Notes under the pieces: model-generated
Seen by the model: only the letters and a program-made list of their open reading frames with translations
Database searches by the model: none
Told to the model about the DNA's origin: nothing
Shown here: in pieces, positions 53,095-64,000 of the stretch
Position numbering within the stretch: the first letter of the stretch is position 1
How the letters are laid out: each line of letters begins with the position of its first letter
Translations under genes and position numbers: made by a program
NCBI GenBank assembly: GCA_038503075.1
Contig: JBCAML010000015.1
Coordinates: forward strand, 1,178,001-1,242,000
Direction: 5' to 3'
DNA: 64,000 nt
DNA from: Gyromitra esculenta
Lineage: Eukaryota; Ascomycota; Pezizomycetes; Pezizales; Discinaceae

Positions 53095-53285
53095 GAGGAA
53101 ACAGAATAGACGAACGGGAGAAGAGCTCCATATATATACTCCCTATGGAGTCATATATAAACAGGTTTATGGGGGCTTTTTGGGCGCCGAATAGATCGGC
53201 CCGAGCAACCCCCTTTAGCAGTATAGACTATACCGAACGTCTTCGGCATCCCGAGTAGTGACGTACCAAATGAAACACTAGGAAG
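53095..53285 (-). repeat. LTR-like repeat, family 2, copy 2
   Basis: Inverted copy of 8640-8870. It has an extra segment of about 40 bp near 53219-53270 between GTTGCTC and the outer end, and a variant GGAGCTCTTCTCCC where copy 1 has GGGGGCTTTCCCCC. Confidence 0.5.
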
Positions 53286-55518
53286 CCTATGGATATATAC
53301 CATATATCCAACAACACCCACCTAAGCATGCCCGAGTGACAATCCATGACACACTCACCACTTCCTCCCACTGCCTCCCACCACCTCCCACCACGTTCCC
53401 ACCACCGCCCCCAAAACAACAAAAAGAAAAAAAGAAAAAAAAAAGATCTCCATCCAACTCTACGAAAAACTCAGCCTTGTCAACCGTGTAGCCCTCACCG
53501 ACACCATCACCATCACCACCACCACCACCGTCACCGTCAGCAGTATATATAACCCTAACCCTAACAATACGACGCATCATTTTTCCAGCTTCCGAGGGCC
53601 CAGGTATACGCCGCCGAATACATCACATCACATCCCTCCCTCCCTCTATACTGAACCTATATTATCGCAATTCAGACTGCCCTCGGGGTGGAGGGGGGAG
53701 GGGGGAGGGGGAGGGAGGAAAATCCTGGCAATGTCTACCATCTACTATTCTGGTAGAGTACAGCACTTTCATGCAGGCCGCCGGTTCATCTGGTGTGCTG
53801 AACCACATACATAGATAGATAGAGTAGATAGATATGCATTTCGCAACGTTGGGTGGGGGGAGTGGATGGAGTGGGTGGAGAGAGAAGACGGTGGAATAGA
53901 ACGAAGAAGAGAAATAACCGTCTAAACCAACTATGCAGCCCAAACTATGCCGCCTAAACTAGAAGGAAGGAGGGAAGGACGGAAGGAAGGACGGACGGAC
54001 AGACAGACAGACAGACAGACAGGTGATTCATACACGCATCCAGGGATGGGCAGAGACATGATATAAAAATAAAATAAAAAAGGAATGCAGATTTCTTTTA
54101 CCCTGCGCGCACTTATATGTCAGCTAAATAAGCCTTTTTCCAACACCTTTTTGTATGCAGCTTTGCAGGAACACTGTGCGTGTGTGTGTGGGGGCGATGA
54201 TCGTCATAACTGTGGTGGAAGAGGAGGAGGAGGTAATGGTGGTTGATCCGATAAGAAGAGTTTTCCGATCGATGGTTGTTGGAGTCTGAGCGAGTTTTTC
54301 CTCTACACTCTGCGCTCGGTCAGTGCTGTGAGGCGATCATAAGTTCTCACTCTTGCCTACTCTACATGCAGATTAGAGAACCTAGTTTACATGTGGCTTG
54401 GCATACAGTACATACACGGCACGAACGAATGCTCGAGGGAAACCCCGCATCTCGGTTATGGGATGCAGTTCCAGTACCGGGTATATCACCGTCCTTTTTC
54501 TTTCTTTCTTTTCCTTCTTTTCCCTTCTTAGGGCTTGACACATAGCTCATCTCTTAACAACAGCGATACCCTATATATCGGCGCTTACCTCAGAGGCTTT
54601 CCCCACTTTCTGTTTCTGTTTCCGCCTCTTCTTCGTCTTCTTCTTCGTCTGCGTTCATGCTGGTTCCATTGTCTACCTAGATCGATAGCTATGTACCTAC
54701 GTAAGGAGATCCAACAACTTCGCCTATCGACTACGTCGAGATGCAGTTTGCAGCGATCACGCGATTCATATGGATTGCAGCGTGTTGCGTATATCTAAGT
54801 ATAGCCCTACAAGCGTATCTCTGCCAAGGCAGCAACAGTAAAATGTAAGACCCACATTTGACATGATTGTGCATTTGAAAGAAAAAAAGGAAAGGAAAGG
54901 CGTTAAGCTACATGCGTAACAGACGCTACCTCAAAGTGACCACGTGCAATTCCCTCATGCAAGGGCTTATGAGACCTTGATATACCCCACAGCGATCCCG
55001 ATTGGATGGACCCGGAAACTCGTAAAATTCGTCAAAGATAAAATAAGATGAAGCATTAGTTGGAGAGAAATCGAGAAAGAGAAGTCCCTGAGGACTACAG
55101 GAAAATACAGAAATGCCGAGACAGGGAGGAAAGAATCGAAAAGGTATCATAGCGCAAGATCAAATAGGAAACGTCAGAAGTTTAGAAAATACACAAAACC
55201 CAAACCTGGATATGTAAAAAAAAATAATGAGCAAGAAATGGAGTATTGACAAAGGTGAAGGTTAGGAAAGGGTATTGAAAAAGAACAAAAAAAAACAACC
55301 AAATGCAATAGGGATAACGAATAAGCCTACCCTTTTTTCCGGAACTATATCGTGAAAAAAAAAGACATATCTCAGCAAAATCCTTCCCGTTCAACTCCCT
55401 GCTCGTAACAAAATATTAAGTCTCGAGAAAAATTTACAGCCCGTCAATCTCCAATTCATTGCCCATTCGGGCTACTACGTAAGTGCCCCCCAATCAACCA
55501 ATCAAACCAACCGATCGA
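53286..55518. other. Intergenic with microsatellites
   Basis: (CCACCT)-like repeats lie near 53366-53410, (CAC)n at about 53505-53530, AACCCTAACCCTAAC (two and a half telomere-like units) at 53551-53565, GGGGGA runs near 53690-53720, and (ACAG)n/(ACGG)n at about 53968-54021. No gene is supported. The right edge contains the 3' region of the GH16 gene. Confidence 0.4.
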
Positions 55519-56849
55519 CTAAACAATCCAGGCAACCAATCCAGCAATCAAAATCGCAGTAGCAATTCCAGCACTCTTTCCCACCGCAGAAGCCCCAGCT
55601 GATTTATCCTTAGAATACACAGTTTGGTTGTTTGTCATGTTCCCGTTGGTAGCCTGCGAGAAGAAGTTGACCATCCCAGCTTGCGGCGGGCCCGTCTGAT
55701 CCGGGATTTGGCAGATAGCGTTTGCCGCCTTGGGGTTAGGGCAGCGTTTGGAGTGGTCGCGAATGCGAGCAGGGTCCGATGAGTTGAAATACGCCTGGAC
55801 GTACGAAACAGTCATCTTTGCATCTTCGACCGGGGGACCACCAGACCAAAGCGCATTGCCGTTAGACCAGTGGGAGAGGATGATTTTTCCAGCGGAATGC
55901 GGCACGTAGCGCGCGTCCGCCATGATGTCAAGATATTTACCGTCGGCGTAGAAAGTGACGCTGCCAGGTAGCCAATCTAAGACTGATGTTAGGGTACTGT
56001 ACTTTAGACCATCAATAGGTGTAACATACCAAAGCGGTATTCATGGATTTCGTCCGCGGAATCAAAGGGCAGGGGAATAATTCTATAAGTCGGAGTGCCT
56101 TTGGCATCTCCTCCCTGGGCCTCGGTGAGCGGATTGTGGAGGACTAGGTTAACGGGTGAGGTTGTCTTATTGATTTGAGCAGAGAGAAACTCCATATCAA
56201 TCTCTTGGGTGTCATTGAGATACCTACGTAGCCATTCAGTTAGAGAATCTGCATCGTTGCCACGAACCAGAAAACGATGGGGCCATACCAGAAGAAAGCA
56301 CCACAAGTGCCAGAGATAGCGGTAGCCTTAATACCAGCCCTGAAAGTTCCATATTGCAAGTCTGTTCTGCTTGAATCCACCTCTGCAACGCTGATATACG
56401 ACTTGTCGGAACCCAATTTCCTAACAAACAATTCCAAACCAGCTTGGTCACCATTTATTCCCACCGAGCTGTTGTCGCTTTTTGCCGGGTTAGAGACAAC
56501 ATTCTTGAGTTCCGTCTTGCGTCCATAAGGTCCCTTAGACGCCACTTTGTCAACCTCCCATGCCTGAACTGTCCAATCGGTATCGAGACTGATGTTGGTC
56601 AAAGTAGTAAAGTCGGATTCGAGAACATCAGTGAAAACTTGATGGGAAGCGTCGGTAGTCTTGTTGACAGAATAGCCGCATTCACAATCCGCTAAATAAA
56701 TCGTACAGCAAGTGTCAGAATGAATAGAATGTGGGGCTAAACCAGCGGGAGTGCATGGTTGCAGGATGAAGTAGGATGTATCTACCTGCTACCAAGGGAG
56801 CGAGCATAAAAGCTGCTGCGCCAAAAAGAGCAGCCACTCGTACAATCAT
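55519..56849 (-). CDS. GPI-anchored GH16 glycoside hydrolase/transglycosylase
   Basis: Four exons: 56786-56849, 56289-56691, 56030-56223 and 55519-55976, giving 372 residues. All introns are GT..AG (94, 65 and 53 nt), and every junction keeps frame. A signal peptide (MIVRVAALFGAAAFMLAPLV) is followed by mature ADCECGYSV, a common start of secreted fungal GH16 proteins. The catalytic motif QEIDMEF places nucleophile and acid/base at Glu163 and Glu167. DEIHEYRFDWLPGSVTFYADG follows, the usual beta-strand block after the active site. The C-terminus has a Ser/Ala-rich spacer and a hydrophobic tail (IATAILIAGLVAWIV), a GPI-anchor signal. Family members cleave or transfer beta-1,3- or mixed beta-glucan, or link chitin to glucan. 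Substrate cannot be fixed here. Confidence 0.88.
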
Positions 56850-57690
56850 ATTTTATGATTGGGGAGGGGGTGTTCTTTTTTTTTTATAAATGTCTTAGAG
56901 AGAAAGCGGGTGGGATGAACGTATGATAATTCGGATGTAAGAGAGAGATGTTGATGATAACCTCTTTGTTGAGGTAGCGATTCAAACAAGTTCCAGGACA
57001 AACGAGTGACTAGATAGGAACAATTCTGAGGGCGAGCAACGAAGGTGGAAAAAGGAAGCACAAAAGTCGCAAGACCCTACCCCAGAGAAAAATTGGCGTT
57101 GAGAGGTTACTGGGGAGTGAAGACGGGAGAAATTGTTGTTACGGTTGTGTTGTGGGATGGAGTGATTCCCTTAATTTCCAGACAAATGCGGGTTCCCTTG
57201 TACTGTTCGTGTTCCCACGCTGCTACTGCTAATCACTGTTCCTGATGCTAGTTGCCGCTGATACGAACGACCTGGTGATCTTTCGGAGATTTTTTTTAAT
57301 TAAAGATTTAACGAGCGTGGGAGTGCTAAACGAGCGACTGAGGTTGGGTTGAATAAGACGAAGAGCGACCCTACAGCGAAAAGGTCATGAGCGATGCTGA
57401 TGTTGATGATGATGACCTGGGAATGGGAGGATGGATAGAGGCCTGGGTCTGGTCTGGGTGGTCAGTGTCAGTGGTCCACGCGCGCACACAGAACAAAACA
57501 GAATGTATCAATAATAGTTGGCAAAGGTTCTCGAGACCAATCGCCCAGAGGACGAGGAGGCGGAGATAATATGTACTTGCGACACACCGGTCGTATCCCT
57601 GATTTGGTAGGTATGTAGGTCGGCTCTATGTAGCCAACTTTTTTCCTTTTTCCCTTTTCTGGTTTGATTTTTCGCCTCTTCAAAAACGCT
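56850..57690. other. Upstream region of GH16 gene, no gene
   Basis: Contains the presumed promoter of the GH16 gene. The T-run at 56877-56885 on plus is an A-run upstream of the ATG on the gene strand. Nothing else is recognised. Confidence 0.4.
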
Positions 57691-58116
57691 CTAGCTGCTT
57701 TGTCCTACCTTGTCTGAGATGACTTCGCGCATATTCCCAAAGGTCTTGCCACGGGTGGGCCAGAATAAGCTGAGCACGCACTTCCGCCAAATTTGTTTTT
57801 TCTCTGGCTCTACTTTTCCTCTGATTTGGATAGGAGTACCCGATATCGAGGCAATCTGAAACAGATCGGGTGCTTCAAGCGGATTGCCTTGGAACGTCAT
57901 GGTCTTTGTAACGTTTAAAGAAACAATTCGTTGCTGGACAGATCTGGAATATCGAAACAAATCAACGGCAATTTCCCTTTGAGGCGAACACACCAGAAGT
58001 AGCTCAGGAACAGACAAAGCGCGAGACACCATCGCGAGAACCTCCCCCCAGACGCCAACAACCCAAAAATACCAGATTAAGAGACGAGCACAGTCATCCA
58101 ATTCCCTCCCCCCCAC
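57691..58116 (-). CDS. Hypothetical protein, weak
   Basis: An open frame of 141 residues with no domain I recognise. An N-terminal hydrophobic stretch (LLIWYFWVVGVWGEVLAMV) could be a membrane segment. It has no splice or neighbour support and could be chance or a relic. Confidence 0.2.
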   Translation of the reverse strand: MGGRELDDCARLLIWYFWVVGVWGEVLAMVSRALSVPELLLVCSPQREIAVDLFRYSRSVQQRIVSLNVTKTMTFQGNPLEAPDLFQIASISGTPIQIRGKVEPEKKQIWRKCVLSLFWPTRGKTFGNMREVISDKVGQSS

Positions 58117-60435
58117 AAATAACAGCGGAATTCATACATCCGTAACCGTGCTCCATAGAAGCAGAATAGACTTGCTAAGCATTTCTAAAAGGGCCCTGTT
58201 TCGGCAAATCGTGTGCTCCAGCTATCCGGCCCAGCCATGCCGGATTTGAATGGAGAGAGAAAACAACGTCATTCCCAACTTGCGAAACTGGCCACGATCC
58301 TTTCGGGGGTTGGAACACCCCGTATCCGTTTAGTCATCCCAAAAAATAAAATGAAGGGGGAAACGTCTTGGAATAAAGCCTGGCCATTTCGCAGTAGCCA
58401 TCCACTCAACGCTCAACGGGTCTCTCTGTTAACTCAACTCGAAGTAGTGCGCTCATAAGTGCTACGCGACTCCAGCACCACTGCTGCTGCACTGGTGTAT
58501 CTGCCAGAGTAAAGGCCGGACCTGATAACCCCCGTCACAATGCAACGTAAATCCTTTCCCAACCCAGGACCCTTGGTACATGAAGATAACGCTTCCTAAG
58601 GCAAAGCTCTCAAGCAGTCACAGATCTTTTTCCTACTGAAATGTTGGTACATAAAGCTAGAGAGGGGGGTTCACTAAGCTTGAAAAACACTGCTTCCCCG
58701 TGTCACGAGCGCTGTGAAAACGGAAACGCACACTGAAAACGGGGTTTTACTCGGAAGCCCGCACAAATTGGCATGGCAAAGGCCGTGCCATTTCTAATTT
58801 TTATGACCATGTCCCATGTCCAAGCCTGAACACTGTGTGGCTGTTCCCAGTGGCAGTTGCAGAACTCAACGGTGATCTGACTTTGCGCACAGACAGCGAC
58901 TATTTCGAAAGCCTTCCTGGCGCATGTCAACTCTAAGCTCCGGGATGGTCCTTCCCTAATGAGGAAGCTCGCTGGCCATGAATCTGGAGTACAGGCATGG
59001 AATACCGACCGTAAATTGGTTTTATACCGCTGTCAGTGGAGAAATAACAGTTTATGGGGTCAATTTTAAACGATTGATCAACCCGCCAACGCTAGTTTTA
59101 AAACCTGTGTTGAGACCACGGTCTCACCTAAAACGCAGGTTATGTAATTGAACCTCGGCAGTGGCTTTCGGTAAAATATAGAGCTCGATTTACTGTGCGA
59201 TGGCCACACGAAGGTAATCTGTATATTTGGCACGAGATTTCTGGGAACTGGGCCTCTGGAATGGCAAGTCTAAAAAAAGTATGTTTGGTACGGCCATTTT
59301 AACACCTTCATGTTATTTGCTGGCTAAGTAACGCATGCCTGCCGGTCTTAGGACGCTGCAAGCCGAAAACGACCTGTACTCCTAAACACTGTACGCTCCG
59401 GATAAAGTGAAGGGCCCGAATGAGAGGCAAAATAGAGTATGTGGTTGCTGGAGAACCAAGTGGAGCGGTGAACTAGCGTGCATACTCGCCTATCGAACCA
59501 CACCACTCAAGATCCATGCAGGAAGAGACAAATTTCCAGCCACGGTTCCTGATGGAAGGTAAAAGGTGTACCATAGCTGTTGACCTTGTTCCGCGACCAA
59601 CCGGAACTTGCATGTGGTACGCCTCATCAAATTAGCTCAGTGAGTGGTTATTTTTTGTAGTTTGGAGCACGCGACGTAGGTCTTGGAATTACTGTCAGCT
59701 GGCCCGTACTCGAGATTCAACGAAACGCAGCCCCCATAACATAAGTGATCCATTGGTCTTATAACCCATCAAACTCTCGACTATCTGCTCTTGTGACTTG
59801 CGTCTTCTACGATCGGGTTGGAAAATGGGGAAAGAGATCTCTGCTTTCAAAAGGTAGTTTTAATCGATCGTGCTCCACAGAGGGCAGTGTATTTCCAATT
59901 CAGTAAGCAATTTTATTATATACCTCTTGCTAACCTTTTAGTACAGAAACTAAATTGTACATCTAGACAAGAGAATATCTATATCTTACTTGAAACGTAT
60001 CGTACTATAGTTGCTGGATAATATCGCGGAAATGAGTGAATTAAGCGTCAAAATCCCCGGGATACCTACTCCGGAGAAAAAAGTATCAAGGCTTGAGGCT
60101 GCTGGAGCGAAAATTAAACTTGCTATGCGTGTGGGCTTGAGGAGATCGTGAACGAAAAAGATGGCGAGCAAGACCAGGCATTTTGCAGTAATATTGGCGG
60201 ATTCCCGAAAGGCAGGTGAAAAGGTTATAAAGAGGATTACTAGGTACCCATCTCCATCTCCCTTGTCTTTCTTCATTGATTGCTGATATCGGCCGGTTCC
60301 TCGGCCCACCTAGTTATGAATTACGTACCTGTGAATGGATGGCTTCCATGAATAGCTACTGGTAATGACACGAAGAAAGTTGCCTATACTTCACCAGTAA
60401 AATTGACCGGTGAATACCGCATTTTTCTCAAGTTC
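58117..60435. other. Intergenic, nothing recognised
   Basis: No gene supported. GAGACCACGGTCTC, a small palindrome, lies near 59112-59125 within a longer imperfect inverted pair (AACCTGTGTT / AAAACGCAGGTT). Confidence 0.35.
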
Positions 60436-60934
60436 CTAACGCATGATTAGAAAAGATAAACATCTCCGTCCTAATTTCCGGAGCTCTGGTGCGTCAGTCT
60501 GGATCTGCATTTTCGCAAAACCATTCTCGCCTGCCTCCCCGGCCGGGGACATAAAAAGGGCACACAGCAATCGTATTTTCGACGGAACGGTTGCCGAGAG
60601 CTCATTCAAATGCTTATTCTTTGACAAGGGGACTATTTTAAGTCTGTCTAAGATTGTGACGGTAGTCAGGTTTGACCAGGGGCTACTTTCCCTTTTCGAA
60701 TTACTGTCTTTGGAACCCGTGACACGAGTCACTAGTAGAGTAGCTTGGAATACGGTTTTTGTCCCTTTTTTGATTGTTAGGCTTTCCTTTTTTTCATACG
60801 CAAATAAGTATCGTATCACACTGAAATACCCTTTGCCGCTTCCCGATTTTTCTGACAAGGTACGCAGCTGTTTGTTCACGGCACGAATAGCCATGAGCTA
60901 CTTCCGACGCGTACGACAAACTTACGGGACATAG
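60436..60934. other. Both strands open for about 450 bp, no recognised product
   Basis: The plus strand has 163 codons (60443-60934) and the minus strand 152 codons (60436-60894). Neither shows a domain. The plus product ends ARIAMSYFRRVRQTYGT; the minus product has a moderately charged composition. Possibly a relic exon. Confidence 0.2.
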
Positions 60935-63900
60935 TCGAGTCTACTAGCATTGATGAGCCTGTGTCTCGAGGGGTTATACGGTGGGTATATGGAATCGTGA
61001 TGGTTGATGTAGAATGCCTTATTGTTTGTTTAGTATAGTATCCATCCCTAGAGGTTCAATGATTGAATTTGGCAAAAAAATCAAGTCTACCAAGGATCAT
61101 GGTCAAACTAGATCACTGATTGGTATGTGGCATTTCGCAAGTTAAGTACGACACCTACTAACGGATTTGTAAGTGTGAATATAGTTCCTCGAGAGGGTTG
61201 GGATACCGTACAAGCGTCTAGGGATCTTCGAACGGAACATATACAGCCCTTTACACAGGGAAATCCCAAGAAACTTGGGTCTGGGTTTAACTCTCCTGCT
61301 AGAAATTCAACACTCGTATATTTGCGCACCAAATACCTTTTTTCAGCTTGGATGGCCGGGGAAAGAGCGGAGTCTGGACTCTTTATAACAAAACCGAACA
61401 ACTTGGAGTAATTGCAAGGGAAAAAAAAAAACCGGGTCTCCTCCTTCCACTCAGGGAAAAACGAAATGGATATCTAGCGTTATCCATTTTACCCCGCATG
61501 ACAAGCTTGAAGCCCCCCGGAGTTTCGCACGATGATCCTTTCTCGTCACCTGGAAATATAATTTGCGATGCCACTTGCTTCATTTGGAATCCGACGCTAA
61601 GTCTCCACTACAACTAGCGATGACCACGAACCGAACTCAGGCTCGGGGATTGCAGTTCCTACTCATAGTCTCATAGTGTTACTGGAATACGGTCGAGGGA
61701 CCGCCACTGTCTCACAGACTTGGGGTTCAAAGAGTGTTTATTAGCTAAATGACAGCATGCTAGAAAAAATAGAGGAGAATGAGAAGGACAGCATAGCATA
61801 GATCCAATGCTATTACTTCTGTTGGTTTTTAGTATCGCTATAGAAGATTTTCTGAGTCTTTCGGCAGGTCACAACCTGCGTCAAAGGCTGTCCCCAGCAC
61901 CCAATTCCGATCACACGATGAGACTACGAGTACAACTTCGCTTGGCTGCGCTGCGCTGGAGCCTAATCCACTGAGCCTTCGCCGAGCCTTATGCATAATA
62001 ATCGTTTTGACAATATGATTTAGTGGGGTTGCGTCGTGATATCATTAATCGCTTACGTTACGAGATTTTGGGTTGGGTTCACTCTCGAGGTTGGTTTCCA
62101 CACGCGTTTGACGGGGTACATCCACTGGCATATCTCTGAAACATCTACCGCCCGTCGCCCAGACTCGTGAACATCACCACAGGCTCTAACTTCAGCAAAT
62201 TTCTTGGGCCTATGCACAGCAATTATATGTCATTGGGCTTGGCCCCATGAAGAGGTCTGTATCAACGAGGAGTAATTATCCTGGTTCATGGGAGTCACTT
62301 TTTTTGGGGGGGGTTGCTTGTCCAGCAAATCAGACACCGTAACACTCCGCAGCAACGACATGTAGTAGTGAGCCTTGATCTGTGAGGCAGTATTACGAAC
62401 ACACTGCCTGGAGACACCAAATGTTGAACGTATTGCGAAACTTTGGCTCAGTTTGATCCAGATCTCCATGGATCCAGCTACGGTTGCACAGAGATAGAGC
62501 ATCTACTCAGTGCTCACTTCTGAGATATTTTTCTACCACACACTTGGTATGGATTAACCCACTGGAGCATGGGATTGGGACAGTAACCGAACCGCGTTTA
62601 CGATGTATTCCGGGTAGGATCTTAGATAGCTTCTACCACACTGTTCATAATTACACCTTCCGCGTAACTACGAGTCTGAACCATTAAATATTTCAATTGA
62701 CCAGAACCGTATCCTTGGCGCCAAGACTAGAAAGAGAATTATGATTGCAAGACAGCTGCTACCTAGTTCTGCCGGGGAAAAACGGGTCAACGAATGGCGA
62801 GGGAATTCGTAAGCAGGCCTTGATCTTGGAGCTTTGAAGAATCCCGATCCCGATCTCGATTCCGCATCTGTTTTTTTCTTTTCTCTTAGGGAATCACGAG
62901 TGCTTTGGGGTGTGGTTCATCGTAATGGTGTTATCTCGCGACCAGGGAGCCTGCAGAATCGTGTCTGCCGATGACATTTACCAATTAGCCCTAACAAATA
63001 TTGATTCATGAGACATCACTCGAAGTCACTTTGGCCTTTCCCTCAACCAACTACCTGCAGTAAAGTGTGTGTGTGATGCACCGATGACCATGGCTATAAC
63101 CATCTGCCGGTCATATCTTATCTGTCTACCTATTCCGTGCGTCTTTAGTGTATATATGCATGGGATCTCATTGGCCTGTTACTTACTTTTTACCCGAATC
63201 GAGTAAGTGTTGTCTTGAAAAAAATTCACATTATTTGGTTGCGATTCGTTTTGGGAAAAACCACGCCACTTTGCCAAAAGGCTCTATTTTCGAAACTTTT
63301 GACAACAATCAAGCCTCAGAAATTGAAGGCAAATACCTTTTTGAGGCTCTCAGGCTGCCACTGTCATATAAGGCGTAAATTATGATATTAGAATCTGCCT
63401 AGACATTACTCCCTTGTGATAGTTTTCGCTGTACGATATCCAGTTAGTAGAATATACATTCGTAAGTTGATCAGTAATAGATAAATGAGAGCCTAAGAAC
63501 TAGATTAATCACGATACAAAAGAAAAAATATCACAGAAATTTGTGTCTCCATCTGTATGTAGTAGTCACCTCAAATCGTACAATAAACTTGATAACTTTC
63601 ACAGTGACTTGATCTCATGATCCATCCATGACCAGTCAATCAATAAATTTAATAGATTCTCAATCATTCAATCTATCGATTAGAAGACATTGACTGAAAC
63701 GAAACAAACTTGATATCCTAGAACTATCGCGAAGTAATTTAATGTAGAGGGGGAAACGCCCAAAAGCTTGGGAATCCGACTCCACCCGATATCTCAATGT
63801 GCTTTTTCTCACGATGTCCCACTTCCGCCTTAGAATTGATATTCTGCGTCATCTAACGCTAGTGATGACTTCTTTGAGTAAATTACTCAAGCCGTATACG

Positions 63901-64000
63901 ATCGACTCACGATGCACTAACAATTGGAATTGACAATAACGGTTGTTTGGAAACACAGTAGATAAAGGCTGAGGAAAACAAAAATCAAGAAATACGTTAG
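60935..64000. other. Intergenic, nothing recognised
   Basis: Only short open stretches without domains, for example 62230-62502 (-) and 63148-63378 (+). No RNA gene, repeat copy or LTR was recognised to the end of the window. Confidence 0.35.

Noticed and set aside
53551..53565. Telomere repeat or chromosome end
   Set aside because: Only about two and a half CCCTAA units inside unique DNA; too short and not terminal.
62230..62502. 90-codon minus-strand frame as a small secreted protein
   Set aside because: No convincing signal peptide cleavage site, cysteine pattern or homologue recognised.
1..64000. CRISPR array, rRNA or bacterial-type operon
   Set aside because: No regularly spaced direct repeats with unique spacers, no rRNA segment recognised, and the gene structure is eukaryotic.

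Overview
The window looks like nuclear DNA of a filamentous ascomycete (Pezizomycotina). The reasons are short introns (48 to about 65 nt, one of 222 nt) with GT..AG borders and CTRAC-type branch sites, a GPI-anchored GH16 cell-wall enzyme, a caspase-fold protein, a relic of a SesB-type alpha/beta-hydrolase domain, Ty3/gypsy chromoviruses, and a LINE of the two-ORF type common in fungi. Genes are sparse and decayed mobile DNA is abundant, as in TE-rich genomes such as truffles; the exact genus is not determinable here.

Layout. 0.7-1.9 kb: a two-exon caspase-like gene. 2-9.4 kb: gene-poor DNA with a MITE, LTR-like repeats, a Copia RNase H relic, a perfect hairpin and a GATAAG array. 9.46-28.5 kb: a nested retrotransposon cluster. 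An old unknown ORF (9912-10584 and 28121-28508) was split by chromovirus C (10585-28120). C was then hit by chromovirus A in its 3' LTR, by intact chromovirus B (19114-24906) in its reverse transcriptase, and by an A-type LTR that survives solo. Each insertion has its own short target duplication. 29-37 kb: relics, including a fasciclin-domain pseudogene, an unknown transposon-like ORF cluster and a SesB-like fragment. 38-41.4 kb: two healthy divergent ribosome-biogenesis genes, RPF1 and PWP1, share a 193-bp intergenic promoter. 44.1 kb: a second copy of the MITE. 45.2-50.4 kb: a nearly complete LINE flanked by a 16-bp target duplication. 55.5-56.8 kb: a four-exon GPI-anchored GH16 gene. 57-64 kb: little of interest.

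The most interesting system is in the chromoviruses. All three copies (A, B, C) join gag to pol by the same module: a TTTAAAC slippery heptamer abutting the gag stop, exactly 6 nt of spacer, then an 8-bp hairpin whose stem differs by two compensatory base-pair changes between A and B/C. They also have a candidate self-priming site (the bases just after the 5' LTR are complementary to an LTR segment downstream of the TATA box) and non-canonical LTR ends (TTTCA...TGAGA instead of TG...CA), fixed by exact target duplications. Element B has identical 400-bp LTRs and open gag and pol frames, so it inserted recently and may be active.
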